This document shows positions 18,652 through 28,726 of a stretch of 64,000 nt of DNA, piece after piece. The notes beneath the pieces were generated by a model. The model made no database searches and was not told the DNA's origin. It saw nothing but the letters and a program-made list of their open reading frames with translations. Made by a program: the position numbers and the translations under genes. Origin of the DNA: Lentimicrobium sp. GTDB lineage: Bacteria > Bacteroidota > Bacteroidia > Bacteroidales > Lentimicrobiaceae. The stretch lies in the NCBI GenBank assembly GCA_019429275.1, contig JAHYJC010000016.1:18034-82033 (forward strand). Direction: 5' to 3'. Position 1 is the stretch's first letter; each line of letters opens with the position of its first letter.

Positions 18652-19272
18652 TTAAGTTCCACTCTCAGGAGGTGTTTGTTTATGATCAATACTGGTTAGT
18701 CCGGCAGTAACAATAAACTTCATAACCTCTGCTGGTGGTGCGTTCAGTGGGGTAATATTTTCAACAGGAACTATAAAAAGATTGCCTGAAAAGTTATAGG
18801 AATGAGGCAGATAAACAGCCACCCTTCCACTTAAAATCCCAAGGTTACTTAAATCCCGCTGCGTAATAAATCCCATTTTTTCGAGATTGGCATCGCGGCT
18901 TACCTTAACCAAAACGGGTTCGGTAAATCTTTTTTCCTTGCCTACAAAGGCTGACATAAAATCCTTAATGGAAGTATAAATCACCTTAACCAATGGAGCC
19001 TGACTGATGAGTTTGTCAAAATACTGTAGTAAAGGCTTAAAAACAATGGATGAACCCAGAAATCCAATTAGCGTAATTACCAGAAAAATAACTACAATTC
19101 CAAGTCCAGGAATGCGGTAACCTGTTATATTGGTGAGGGTATCGGTAAGAATTCCATCAACAAAATTAAAGGAAAGTACCAATATATAAACGGTGAGAGC
19201 AAATGGGGCAATAAAGAGCAAACCCTGCAAAAACCACGACAGAATTTGTTTACTATTTCTTATCTTCTTCAT
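18652..19272 (-). CDS. DUF502 family membrane protein
   Basis: The ATG at 19272 gives 206 aa starting MKKIRNSKQILSWFLQGLLF; a longer reading from 19389 adds a poor leader. Two membrane helices (about 14-40 and 55-85) are followed by a soluble C-terminal domain with PLVKVIYTSIKDFMSAFVG and GFITQRDLS, characteristic of DUF502 proteins. Plant relatives (COV/LCV) affect vascular patterning; the bacterial role is unknown. It lies about 100 bp upstream of surE on the same strand. Confidence 0.85.
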   Translation of the reverse strand: MKKIRNSKQILSWFLQGLLFIAPFALTVYILVLSFNFVDGILTDTLTNITGYRIPGLGIVVIFLVITLIGFLGSSIVFKPLLQYFDKLISQAPLVKVIYTSIKDFMSAFVGKEKRFTEPVLVKVSRDANLEKMGFITQRDLSNLGILSGRVAVYLPHSYNFSGNLFIVPVENITPLNAPPAEVMKFIVTAGLTSIDHKQTPPESGT

Positions 19273-19591
19273 AACCAAATTACTAACAAATTTACATGCA
19301 GAATGAATACCACCCTGAAGCCAGACTTCAAAAATCTTTGCAAAGGTACGCATTATGAAGGAATAGGTGAAAAATGAGGTATGAGCCAATTAGAATTTGA
19401 GTCTATAGAGGAACTTTCGAAAAAGCGTTCTGAATATTGCAAGACATCCTACCCGGGGAAACGTTGGGAAATGAGCGTATACCAATAAATCAGGCACAAG
19501 TTGCACCAAACGAAACAGTCGTTAAAATTCTACCAACCTATATAGTTTCACACTCAGGGAGAGAAAAGCAGTATTTTTATTAAAAAACCCC

Positions 19592-20818
19592 TTACCGCCT
19601 GACCAACTTAATGGTTTCTTTCCTGCCATAGCGGGTAATAATCTGGCAAAGATAAATTCCCGGCTTCAGATTATTTGCCGGCAAGCTAAATTGATTGACT
19701 GGTCCATCAATTTGCTGGTTCAACAATTCCCGACCGGCAATATCGGTGAGGGTTACCTGCAAAGGAAACCCAAAACCAGGTTCATTCACCCGAATATTTA
19801 TAACGTCAACAAAAGGGTTGGGAGCGACTGAAAAGGATGGTGAATTTAATCCATTAGGAAAAAATGAGGTGGCGGTTATTCCGCCTGAAGTCGTTTTTAA
19901 AACCAGTCCACCATTACCCAATACAATCCCTTCTTCATCATTGAAAAACCAAACGGCATTCAACCCGGATGTAGAGAAGTTATCCAGTGGGAACCACGAA
20001 TTCCCGCCATCGATTGTTTTTAGCATATTGGCAAAATCACCAGTTCCCACAACATAACCCACCTGAGGTGATGGGAATGACAAAGAGCTCAAAATTAACG
20101 GATCAGGGTTAGAAGAAGTAGCCTCACTCCAGGTTTGTCCATTATCATCTGATTTATAAATAGCTTCCCGGGTATTAATCACAATGGACTGCTCATCGGG
20201 AAGCGCAATATCTAAGATGGGACCTGTATCCCCCTCATAAACGGTTTCCCAGGTGTTTCCACCATCGGTTGATCGTAACAATTGGGTATCGTAACCGAAA
20301 CCGGGGCCGCCAATGTAAACTTCCTGTTGAGATCGGTATTCAATGGTATTATAAGAGCCTGACAGTATTGAATTCCAGGTCTGCCCACCATCATCTGTTT
20401 TGATGGCGCCTGATCCGACCATCATTCCATGATTTTCATCATAGAATTTTATATCATTGCGTGAAAAGCCAGGCCGCGTGGGCATGTCGACCCAGGTGTT
20501 CCCTCCATCGGTTGTCTGTTTCAAAATACTTACATGATCAACATTCTCAGTAATACAGAATCCTACATCGGCATTAACAAAGTAAAAGTCTATTTTTTCA
20601 GCCCAGGGAACTCCATAGATCAGGGACCAATGCTGACCACCATCCGCTGTTTTTTTAATACCAATTGCATCAGACCCAGATTCACTCAGATCTGCAAGAG
20701 CATAGCCAACGGCCTCGTCAGTGAATTGAACTTCAAAAATTCTGCCGGGAAAGTATCTGTTATACCCGGCTTGCCAGGTAAGTCCGCCATCGGTTGTCTT
20801 GAAAATTCTCCCATCCAA
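19592..20818 (-). CDS. C-terminal part of a frameshifted YCF48/BNR-repeat T9SS protein
   Basis: A 408-aa open frame with at least six copies of a BNR-like repeat (TTDGGLTW, TADGGQHW, TTDGGNTW, KTDDGGQTW and so on) spaced about 40-50 residues apart, as in YCF48-type beta-propellers. It ends with a T9SS sorting domain (APNPFVDVINIRV, LTDIAGRELLNQ, LKPGIYLCQI). Its apparent start MDGRIFKTTDGG lies mid-propeller and there is no signal peptide. It continues the gene at 20845-21792 in another frame; see that entry. Confidence 0.85.
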   Translation of the reverse strand: MDGRIFKTTDGGLTWQAGYNRYFPGRIFEVQFTDEAVGYALADLSESGSDAIGIKKTADGGQHWSLIYGVPWAEKIDFYFVNADVGFCITENVDHVSILKQTTDGGNTWVDMPTRPGFSRNDIKFYDENHGMMVGSGAIKTDDGGQTWNSILSGSYNTIEYRSQQEVYIGGPGFGYDTQLLRSTDGGNTWETVYEGDTGPILDIALPDEQSIVINTREAIYKSDDNGQTWSEATSSNPDPLILSSLSFPSPQVGYVVGTGDFANMLKTIDGGNSWFPLDNFSTSGLNAVWFFNDEEGIVLGNGGLVLKTTSGGITATSFFPNGLNSPSFSVAPNPFVDVINIRVNEPGFGFPLQVTLTDIAGRELLNQQIDGPVNQFSLPANNLKPGIYLCQIITRYGRKETIKLVRR

Positions 20819-20844
20819 GCCTGCTGAAAAGACAACATTTTCAT

Positions 20845-21792
20845 TTATATAGAGGAGGGTGTTGTTTGTCCACCAGATGATCCAGGGATGCGAAACCTCA
20901 CTCCAGGTAATGCCCCATCACCGGTCAGCATAACTTTAACCTGATAATCATAAGTAGCACAGGTAACCATGCCTTGTTGATCATCAAAAAATGCGAATTT
21001 CCCGTCGTAAGCAAAGTGGTCAGAGAAAATCCCGGTCCAGGTCTGACCAGCATCAGTAGTTTTAAAGATTAGTCCGACATCCAGAGGAGCATTCGCATAA
21101 ATAAAGACAAAACCGGTGGTATCATTTATAAAATAGCCATCTTCAAAATGGCCTGGTGGTATGTCCGGCGAAATAAGTCCCCAATTCCAGCTTAATCCGC
21201 CATTGGTCGTTTTAAGGCATTCATTCCCATTGGAAAAAATAAATCTATGCATATCATCAGCAAAATCAATCTGCATAAGATTGGACTGCACTCCACTTTC
21301 CACCAATTGCCATGTCTCACCTTCATCTGAGGATAGCAGAAGTTTGCCACTTATACCAACAGCAAATCCCATTGTTTCGTTCACAAAACAAATATCGTTG
21401 AAGCATTGCGAAGCAATATTAGTAGTTCCCTGATATTTAAGTACCCAGGTGTGGCCGGCATCGGTGGTTTTTAGAATGGTTTCCTTTCCACCGTTAATAA
21501 AGCCGGTGGTTTCATTCACAAAGTGAATTCCTTTGCACTGGTAACTGTTGTTCATCCTTGCCGGGTTTATGCTGATATCCCAGGTTTCACCGGAATCGTC
21601 TGAACTCATTATCGTAGAACCATCACACACTGCTATTAATCTATCGGTTCCTGGAATTTTAATAATCTCATCGATTGTTTTTTCCTGAGGAAGTGGATCA
21701 ACGCGGATCCATGCAGATTGGGACAAACTAATAATAGGTAACTGCAATAATAAACAGATTAATACCAAACAGGAATTTCTCATCATTTTCAT
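20845..21792 (-). CDS. N-terminal part of the frameshifted YCF48/BNR-repeat T9SS protein
   Basis: A 315-aa open frame with a signal peptide (about 1-25) and BNR-like repeats (SSDDSGETW, TTDAGHTW, SSDEGETW, TTNGGLSW, TTDAGQTW). The last 25 residues are out of frame with the family. Adding one G to the four-G run at 20913-20916 (minus strand) turns GDGALPG into GDGGITWSEVSHPW, and the frame then joins the C-terminal part without a stop. The repaired protein would be about 733 aa. It is either a recent pseudogene or a homopolymer sequencing error. Confidence 0.85.
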   Translation of the reverse strand: MKMMRNSCLVLICLLLQLPIISLSQSAWIRVDPLPQEKTIDEIIKIPGTDRLIAVCDGSTIMSSDDSGETWDISINPARMNNSYQCKGIHFVNETTGFINGGKETILKTTDAGHTWVLKYQGTTNIASQCFNDICFVNETMGFAVGISGKLLLSSDEGETWQLVESGVQSNLMQIDFADDMHRFIFSNGNECLKTTNGGLSWNWGLISPDIPPGHFEDGYFINDTTGFVFIYANAPLDVGLIFKTTDAGQTWTGIFSDHFAYDGKFAFFDDQQGMVTCATYDYQVKVMLTGDGALPGVRFRIPGSSGGQTTPSSI

Positions 21793-21947
21793 TTTAGAAA
21801 AGATCTACGTATAACAGGATAAAAGGAACTCAATTAGTAACTATAGGCGTTTAAGAAAATTTCAAACCTAAGAAATTATGAAATACTCAAATATATACCA
21901 TAACGGGCATTAGCTATAAATATTTCCAAAAAAAGACAGAAAACTAA

Positions 21948-22547
21948 TCAAGTCCCGGATGCCAAGAACTGTTTCAATTCACAATACAATCGCTGTACCG
22001 GAAGCCCCATCACATTAAAGTAAGAACCTTCAATCCGTTCAACACCAACATAACCTATCCATTCCTGAATTCCATAAGCGCCTGCTTTGTCAAGAGGTTT
22101 ACAGGTTTCAACATAATGGCGAATTTCGGCCATCTCCAGTTGCCTGAAATACACATCTGTACTTACAAAAAAAGTGTGAAACCTGTGGCGGGTCTGCAGA
22201 CAGACAGCAGTATAAACAGTATGCATGTTGCCTGATAATTTTGCAAGAATATCAATGGCATCAGCTTCATCTTCAGGCTTGCCCAGACACCTTCCATCCA
22301 TCCAGACTATGGTATCCGCGGTAATAAGTAAGGTGTTTTCAGGAAGTTCGTCAAAGTTGAAAACTTCGGCTTTTTTTTTGCTGACGTACAAGGCTATTTC
22401 TTCGCGATTAAGGTGTGGAGGATAATACTCGTTGATGGTTTTTACCAAAACCTCAAATTTCAATCCGATTTCTTTGAGTAAGCTCTGCCTTCTGGGCGAT
22501 TGGGATGCCAGAATAAAATGATAACCGGTATTGTTTAATTCTATCAT
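21948..22547 (-). CDS. maf: Maf-family nucleoside triphosphate pyrophosphatase
   Basis: A 199-aa protein starting MIELNNTGYHFILASQSPRRQSLLKEIG, which contains the Maf signature SxSPRR. The catalytic Asp region is LLITADTIVWMDG, and GKPEDEADAIDILAKLSGNMHTVYTAV completes the core. Maf proteins hydrolyse non-canonical or m7G/UTP/dTTP nucleotides to monophosphates. It is the last gene of a same-strand group with ubiA-like, kdsC and DUF2520 genes. Confidence 0.93.
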   Translation of the reverse strand: MIELNNTGYHFILASQSPRRQSLLKEIGLKFEVLVKTINEYYPPHLNREEIALYVSKKKAEVFNFDELPENTLLITADTIVWMDGRCLGKPEDEADAIDILAKLSGNMHTVYTAVCLQTRHRFHTFFVSTDVYFRQLEMAEIRHYVETCKPLDKAGAYGIQEWIGYVGVERIEGSYFNVMGLPVQRLYCELKQFLASGT

Positions 22548-22646
22548 AAAATTTTTTTAACAGCGATTGAATTTATGGTAATGAAAATACTCTGCTAATG
22601 TTTTGAGATTTTTTTTTGAGTCCCAGTTTGCGCGATTTAATATTTA

Positions 22647-23612
22647 TCAAAGCATAAATGAAAGTGGCACCATGCTTAAGATTCCTGCCAGCATCAGCAA
22701 TTTCCACAAGTTACTTAACAGACTAAAATCCCGCTTCTCTGTCGCAGATTTTAACCTGAAAAGAATAAAAACCAATGGTAACAATGCGGCTATGATCAGG
22801 TAAATCGCCACAGCCAGAAACTCTAATCTAAAAAACCACCAAATCGCTAAAATTAAAAGAACTAGTGTGACAATGGAAAGATAAAGAGCAAGCATTCTGG
22901 CAGCACCCTGACCGTAAACTACTGGGAAAGTAAGGCAACCCGTCTGGCCATCTCCCTTGATATCTTCGGCATCTTTAATCACTTCTCTAATGAGGCTTAC
23001 CATAAATGCGAAAAGTGCATATGCAATGATAAATCTGGTTATCAATCCCATGGAACCCATCAATGCAACAAATGTTTCGGGCAGGCTTCTTAATGCAAGA
23101 AACTCAAAAAGCCACACAACAATTATTACAAATGCTGAAAGAAATGCTACGACAATGTTACCCCACAAAACCATGCGCTTGTACCTGACAGAATAAAGCC
23201 ACAGCAGAAACGCTGTCATTGGGAAAATAAAACCGATGCTTAGTGAGCCTGATTCCCAGGCGACATAAAAACCGGCTATTATGGCCAGAAAATTCAGCAC
23301 TATGTGAAAAAATATAGCTCTCCGGCGGCTGAAGTATTGTCCCAACAAAACACGATCAGGTTTATTGAACCGATCTGTTTTGAGGTCGAAATAATCGTTG
23401 ATGATATAGCCTGCTCCAGCAATCATAACAACTGACAGCACCAACAACGCAAAAACAAGATTGTCCATTGAGGGGGCATACCCTGCATTGCCATAAATGG
23501 GCAATATAATCGCGAAACGCAGCAAATACATGGTAATGATAATCACCAGAAGATTGGGAAATCTAATCAGGCGAAAAAACGGAAATAGTTTATTGGTTAA
23601 AAAATCGTTCAT
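22647..23612 (-). CDS. UbiA-family prenyltransferase
   Basis: A 321-aa integral membrane protein with about eight or nine helices. The first Asp-rich motif NDYFDLKTDRFNKPDR (about 72-87) and the second, DAEDIKGD (about 215-222), bind the prenyl diphosphate through magnesium. The phylum's members are often annotated as geranylgeranylglycerol-phosphate geranylgeranyltransferase-like, but the acceptor cannot be read from sequence. It follows kdsC by 11 bp, so the two are probably co-transcribed. Confidence 0.85.
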   Translation of the reverse strand: MNDFLTNKLFPFFRLIRFPNLLVIIITMYLLRFAIILPIYGNAGYAPSMDNLVFALLVLSVVMIAGAGYIINDYFDLKTDRFNKPDRVLLGQYFSRRRAIFFHIVLNFLAIIAGFYVAWESGSLSIGFIFPMTAFLLWLYSVRYKRMVLWGNIVVAFLSAFVIIVVWLFEFLALRSLPETFVALMGSMGLITRFIIAYALFAFMVSLIREVIKDAEDIKGDGQTGCLTFPVVYGQGAARMLALYLSIVTLVLLILAIWWFFRLEFLAVAIYLIIAALLPLVFILFRLKSATEKRDFSLLSNLWKLLMLAGILSMVPLSFML

Positions 23613-23623
23613 TCAGAATGATA

Positions 23624-24145
23624 TTACCAGTGAAAAGCCTTTCCATTCATCCATTTACCCTGCACTTTCATCACCTGTTCGATCACATCGCGCACGCAAC
23701 CTTCGCCACCGTTAAAATGTGAAATATAACGACTAATGTGTTTGATTTCTACTGAGGCATCAGCAGGGCATACTGGCATCCCTACCTCCAGCATCACCTG
23801 ATAATCAGGTATGTCATCGCCCATGTACAACACTTCTTCAGGCATGAGTTGGTTGTTTTTGATGTAGTCTTTAAAAACCTCCATTTTATTTTCAACACCC
23901 AGAAAAACATCCTGAAGTTTGAGGGCATTACAACGGTGACGCATAGATTCTGAGTATCCTCCCGAAATTACAGCCACCCGAAATCCGCTCTTAATGGCCA
24001 GCTGAAGCGCATAGCCATCCTTAACATGCCCGGTTCTGAGCTGATCGCCGGAGTTGGTAATTAAAACTACTCCATTGGTAAGCACGCCATCGTAATCAAA
24101 AATTAAAGTAGTAATGCCTGCAAGGTCTTCTTTGTAGTTATTCAT
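23624..24145 (-). CDS. kdsC: KdsC-like HAD phosphatase (KDO 8-phosphate phosphatase)
   Basis: A 173-aa HAD-III phosphatase without a cap domain. LIFDYDGVLTNG holds the nucleophile and acid Asp. AVISGGYS is motif II, and EVLYMGDDIPDYQVM holds the metal-binding aspartates of motif IV. KdsC removes phosphate from KDO-8-P on the way to lipopolysaccharide core. Its start overlaps the end of the DUF2520 gene by 8 bp, indicating translational coupling. Other sugar phosphates remain possible substrates. Confidence 0.9.
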   Translation of the reverse strand: MNNYKEDLAGITTLIFDYDGVLTNGVVLITNSGDQLRTGHVKDGYALQLAIKSGFRVAVISGGYSESMRHRCNALKLQDVFLGVENKMEVFKDYIKNNQLMPEEVLYMGDDIPDYQVMLEVGMPVCPADASVEIKHISRYISHFNGGEGCVRDVIEQVMKVQGKWMNGKAFHW

Positions 24146-24968
24146 GTTGGTCCAATGTAGTATTTAATCTGTTGTTAATGTGCCATTTAACAATGCTTTC
24201 GCTGATCTGGCGGTAAATTGGTATCAGTTCCGGAAAATCATTCAGCAGCTGAAGTTGAAAATTGAGGGTTGAAGCATCGCCCCTGACAGCTGGTCCGGTT
24301 TGCAAAAATCCAGGATGTGTTGGCCCCAGTCTGTTGGCAGTTTCAGTTATGAGGGAGCTCAGAATATCTGGTTTAATTCCGGCCATTTGTAAAATATCTG
24401 AAGCCAGCGCATACATATGATTGGCAAAGTTACATGCAAAAACTGCAGCCAGGTGAATCATTGCCCGCTGCTTTGAATTGATCAAACGTACATCCTGTGA
24501 AATCAATCCTGCCAATTGGCATAAACCTTCTTCATGGTCGGGTGATGAGGCTTCGATACAAAATGGCACCTCACTTAATACCGGATGGCTGAATTTGCTG
24601 AACGTTTGCAGAGGATAAAAAACACCTGAATGAGGGAACAAATTACTCAGTACGGAAAGAGGTTGAGAACCTGAAGTATGAGCAATAAGGCCTGTAAAAC
24701 TGCCATTATTCTTAAGGGAAAAAGCAAATTCAGCAATGGCCTGGTCGGGGATAGCAATAATCAGGCATTCGGCTGAATTATCAAATAAAGCCACATCATT
24801 TATTGGAACAGCTCCGATTGTATTTGCCAGTAATGAAGCATGATTGGGATTTGGACTATAAATATTGATAATTTCTATTCCAGCCAAGGCAAATGCCGGG
24901 GCAAGATGGCTTGCCACGTTGCCCGACCCGGCCAATGAAATTTTTTTAATCTTTCCCATATAAGACAA
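24138..24968 (-). CDS. DUF2520/Rossmann-like oxidoreductase-type protein
   Basis: A 276-aa protein with an N-terminal NAD(P)-binding Rossmann domain (KISLAGSGNVASHLAPAF, a GxGxxA/S-type loop; about 1-130) and a helical DUF2520 C-terminal domain (about 135-270) with HLAAVFACNFANHMYALA. The fold resembles F420-dependent NADP reductases and ketopantoate reductases. The substrate is unknown. A second in-frame ATG lies three codons in. It overlaps kdsC and follows ccmF by 27 bp. Confidence 0.88.
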   Translation of the reverse strand: MSYMGKIKKISLAGSGNVASHLAPAFALAGIEIINIYSPNPNHASLLANTIGAVPINDVALFDNSAECLIIAIPDQAIAEFAFSLKNNGSFTGLIAHTSGSQPLSVLSNLFPHSGVFYPLQTFSKFSHPVLSEVPFCIEASSPDHEEGLCQLAGLISQDVRLINSKQRAMIHLAAVFACNFANHMYALASDILQMAGIKPDILSSLITETANRLGPTHPGFLQTGPAVRGDASTLNFQLQLLNDFPELIPIYRQISESIVKWHINNRLNTTLDQHE

Positions 24969-24995
24969 TATGTGTTAAACTCTGCCCTGATTTTC

Positions 24996-27371
24996 TTAAT
25001 CTGCTGCCAGCCTGGCTTTAACAGCCCTTCGCCATACTCCGATTGTCAGTCCCAGAAACATAATTATTGAGCCAGCCCAAACCACGATTATCCAAGGAAA
25101 ATACAATATTTTAACCACAATAAATTCAAGCTGTTTCTCATAAATACTCAATTTTATTGTACGAGGATTAGCTGATACTCCATCGAACTTAAGCCTGGTC
25201 CCATCAATTTCCACGAAACCGCTCTCGGCATATTCGCCTGAAACTTTGTAGCTAACCGGATAATTTTTTTCTTGTCCAAAACTATCGGTAGCCCTCAACA
25301 TGGCAGTAATTTCAAGTTCAATAGACTCTTCGTTGAACCCGGAAACGAGCAGGGTATCAAAAATCACTCTGGTTTTACCCAGCATCAGGGTATCTCCCAT
25401 AGAAATTTCAGGGTTATTTGAAAGTACATATCCATCGGGCATAAGTTTTGCAGGATCTTCAGCAAAAGTAATATACATATATACATCACCCCGGATCATG
25501 TTCCGCGTATCCGGATTGTGTACATTACCCATCATAGAATTATATTTCACAGTTGGGTAGAGAGAGAATTTATGGATCATTTCATCGTTGGTGGTCATTT
25601 CAAGAAAATCAACCCGATGAAAAACTTCATCCCTTTGGGTTTTTGAGTTCACATAGTTGACATAATAAGTGCCCAAAGGTTTTGGCTGCCCTTTAAATAA
25701 CATAATATTGTCGCCACCACCAGGCATTCCGGCAACCCCGCTTTTTGAAAGAACTTCAGTATTTGAAAAAGTTATTAAAACACCCAGAAGGAAAATCCCG
25801 AAGCCGACGTGGGTGATGGCTGCTGCAGTATTGGTTTTTCCGTTTGTAAACCTGAACAGGTAGGTTATTGATGTGAGAATAGCAAATACAATACTGAACA
25901 GGAAAACACCATTTATGGCACTCATATCAGTATCATAAATAAAGCCCGCAACAGCAATAATTAGTGCAAGGATAGCCGGATAAAAAATATTTTTCAGGAA
26001 TGAACGGGAATCATTTTTACCATAGGTAATATACTGACCAAGCCCCAGAATAATAGCAATTATGATTGCAAAAGGAGTTTGCCATGTATTATAGAAATTT
26101 ACTACATCGGAAGGCGGGGCCAGGCTAGAGCCAAACACTTTATTTACAACAGGAACCGAAGTAGTGCTGATGATTTGGAATGCAGCCAGCAGTATAATAA
26201 TGGCTCCATACAGCATCATGAACTCGCGTGTAAAAAGAGGAGGTAAATCATTTGCCTTCAACCATTTGCGACTCTTAAAAAGTAAGACTGCAGGAACTAA
26301 TACTGAAAGCAGTGTAAAGAAAATCATTTGAAAGCTTCGGCCGTCATCACCAAAAGCATGCACAGAAGTTTCTCCAAGTACACCTGAACGTGTCAGGTAA
26401 CTCGCATAAACAACCATTATAAAGCCCAGGAAAGAAAAAATGTAACTACCCACATAATATTTATCCCTTTTATAAGATAAAAGCACATAGTGAAGGGCTG
26501 CCAAAAGAACCATCCAAGGTATAAGTGAAGCATTTTCAACAGGATCCCAGGCCCAGAAACCACCGAAAGTAAGTGATTGGTATGCCCAGGCACCACCCAT
26601 CAGAAGCCCGGTACCCAACAATCCAATGGTAACTGAGATCCACGGAAGAACCGGTTTCAGCCAATAGCGTTTATCACCTTGTATAAGTGAAGCTACAGCA
26701 AATGCGTAAGGGAATATTGCAGTTGCATACCCCATAAACAGTAGTGGCGGGTGTATTACCATCCAAGGATTTTCAAGCAAAGGATTCAATCCATTACCAT
26801 CCCTGATTAAACTCACATAATTTGGATTCTTAAAAAAATCCATTGCCATATTCTGCGGCACTTCTCTAAGCAGTATGAATGGATCACTTCCAATAGTAAT
26901 TCCAAAGAAATTAATGCCGAGTATCATCGACATCAGAATAATCTGTGCCACAACCACAACACTCATTACACCGCCTTCAAGTTTGCGGGCAGTCAGCATT
27001 GCACCTATACCAAACAAGGCAATAAAAATAGCCCAGAGAAGAAAGCTGCCCTCTTGCCCTGCCCAGAAACTAGAGATGATGTACTTGTGGGGCATCAGGG
27101 TAGATGAGTGTTTATAAACATAAGCAAATTCAAAATAATGGCTTGTAATCAGATAGAAAAGCAGAAGGCCAACCCCCACAATGGAAAAAGTCTGTAAAGA
27201 ATAGAAAAACCGGCCCAAAAGTCGGTTTCTCAAGTCTGGTTTCGCCTGAACTTTCAGCAATTTTGAATAGAAAAACAGTGAAAAAAGTCCTGCTATTAGC
27301 GAAAGGTAGATCAAAATCCTCCCCAAAATGGCAGGTGTCAGATGCTCTCCAACATATGCAATTTCATTCAT
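24996..27371 (-). CDS. ccmF: Cytochrome c haem lyase CcmF/CcsA-like
   Basis: A 791-aa membrane protein with about 14 helices in the first 540 residues. The haem-handling WWD motif is GGFWAWDPVENASLIPWM (about residues 270-287), and conserved histidines occur in nearby loops (HPPLLFMGY, ALHYVLL). A large periplasmic domain (about 570-755) precedes a last helix. The protein attaches haem to apocytochrome c. No other ccm gene is adjacent in the window. Divergent from the GNAT-like gene. Confidence 0.9.
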   Translation of the reverse strand: MNEIAYVGEHLTPAILGRILIYLSLIAGLFSLFFYSKLLKVQAKPDLRNRLLGRFFYSLQTFSIVGVGLLLFYLITSHYFEFAYVYKHSSTLMPHKYIISSFWAGQEGSFLLWAIFIALFGIGAMLTARKLEGGVMSVVVVAQIILMSMILGINFFGITIGSDPFILLREVPQNMAMDFFKNPNYVSLIRDGNGLNPLLENPWMVIHPPLLFMGYATAIFPYAFAVASLIQGDKRYWLKPVLPWISVTIGLLGTGLLMGGAWAYQSLTFGGFWAWDPVENASLIPWMVLLAALHYVLLSYKRDKYYVGSYIFSFLGFIMVVYASYLTRSGVLGETSVHAFGDDGRSFQMIFFTLLSVLVPAVLLFKSRKWLKANDLPPLFTREFMMLYGAIIILLAAFQIISTTSVPVVNKVFGSSLAPPSDVVNFYNTWQTPFAIIIAIILGLGQYITYGKNDSRSFLKNIFYPAILALIIAVAGFIYDTDMSAINGVFLFSIVFAILTSITYLFRFTNGKTNTAAAITHVGFGIFLLGVLITFSNTEVLSKSGVAGMPGGGDNIMLFKGQPKPLGTYYVNYVNSKTQRDEVFHRVDFLEMTTNDEMIHKFSLYPTVKYNSMMGNVHNPDTRNMIRGDVYMYITFAEDPAKLMPDGYVLSNNPEISMGDTLMLGKTRVIFDTLLVSGFNEESIELEITAMLRATDSFGQEKNYPVSYKVSGEYAESGFVEIDGTRLKFDGVSANPRTIKLSIYEKQLEFIVVKILYFPWIIVVWAGSIIMFLGLTIGVWRRAVKARLAAD

Positions 27372-27563
27372 AAGTCGATATTTATCAGTGTTTAAGCATA
27401 AAGCAGCAGATTTTCTGCAGCCAACCGATTGTCAAAACAATCAAGCTACTAAATTACAATTTAGTTTCATTTGTTTTTGAGAAAGAATAAAACCATCTTT
27501 GTATTGCATTGAGAAACGGAAGAAATTCATCAGGTTAACTTTCAAAAATTACATCTTTTTTAT

Positions 27564-28694
27564 ATGGGAATCGAAATCAGGATTGTAAATTCAAGGAGAC
27601 TTCGGAATGAGTTTATTCATCTTCCCGCAAAAATTCACCAGCATCATTCAGGGTGGCTCCCTCCCATTTACGAAGATGACAAAAAGTTTTTTAACCCAAA
27701 GTCAAACAATTCGTTTAATCATTGCGAAACCGTGATGGCTCTGGCTTATTCAAACGGAATTCCCCGTGGCCGGATAATGGGCATTATCCATCACAACTAC
27801 AATACATTAAAACAAGAAAAGACTGCTCGTTTTGGTTTTCTAGAGTGCTTCAATGAACCCGAAACGGCCTCAGCGTTGCTTGGGTTTATTGAAACCTGGG
27901 CAATTGAAAAAGGCATGAATAAGGTGGCCGGCCCTTATGGTTTCTCCGACAAAGACCCTCAGGGCTTTATGATTGAAGGATTCGATGGAATTCCACTGCT
28001 GAGTGCATCGTGTAATCAATCATACATGATAGAGTTGACTGAACAGAATGGATATTCAAAACTGCTTGACTGCTTTACCTATTGTTTTAATATTAACATT
28101 CCTATGCCCGATATTTATCAGCGGGTGCAGCAAAGGGTTGTTAGAGCCAACCGTTACCAAATAATTGAATTCAGCAATAAAAAGCAATTGAAGCCTTATG
28201 TTATTCCCATTCTGGAACTGGTAAATGAAACCTACAATCACCTCTATGGTTTTTACCCCTTGAATAAGGCAGAGATGAAAGAATTTGCTGAGCGGTATAT
28301 GCCGGTTCTTGACCCAACGTATGTTAAAGTTGTGTTGCTTAAAAATGAGGTGGTCGCTTTCGTAATAGGCTTGCCAAATATGTCAGAAGGGATTATTAAG
28401 GCTAAAGGAAATTTATTCCCGTTTGGATGGATTCATATTATCAGATCCATCAAACGCGCAACCCAGCTTGATCTGATGCTTGGAGCAGTTAAACCCGAAC
28501 ACCAGGGACTTGGACTGGAGATAAGCATGGGAATGCGTTTGCTTGATTCCGCATCAAAAGCCGGAATAAAAACCATAGAAACTCATCTCATACTTGAAGA
28601 GAATACCCAAATGAGGGCAGTGATTGAACGGTTAAATGCACCCATAGTAAAGCGTTTCAGGGTTTATAAGAAAAACCTGATTGACTTTGAATAA
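27564..28694 (+). CDS. GNAT-like protein of unknown substrate
   Basis: A 376-aa protein that resembles a two-part GNAT acyltransferase. The C-terminal part has LMLGAVKPEHQGLGLEISMG, close to the acetyl-CoA loop pattern Q/R-x-x-G-x-G/A, followed by ETHLILEENTQMRAVIERL, typical of the last GNAT strands and helix. The N-terminal part has WLPPIYEDDKKFFNPKSN and AGPYGFSDKDPQGFMIEGFDG. Homologous single genes of this length are common in Bacteroidota. No operon partner is visible, so I give no substrate. Confidence 0.65.
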   Translation: MGIEIRIVNSRRLRNEFIHLPAKIHQHHSGWLPPIYEDDKKFFNPKSNNSFNHCETVMALAYSNGIPRGRIMGIIHHNYNTLKQEKTARFGFLECFNEPETASALLGFIETWAIEKGMNKVAGPYGFSDKDPQGFMIEGFDGIPLLSASCNQSYMIELTEQNGYSKLLDCFTYCFNINIPMPDIYQRVQQRVVRANRYQIIEFSNKKQLKPYVIPILELVNETYNHLYGFYPLNKAEMKEFAERYMPVLDPTYVKVVLLKNEVVAFVIGLPNMSEGIIKAKGNLFPFGWIHIIRSIKRATQLDLMLGAVKPEHQGLGLEISMGMRLLDSASKAGIKTIETHLILEENTQMRAVIERLNAPIVKRFRVYKKNLIDFE

Positions 28695-28726
28695 AAACTC
28701 AGGAGGCCATTTCAGAGACTTATAAA

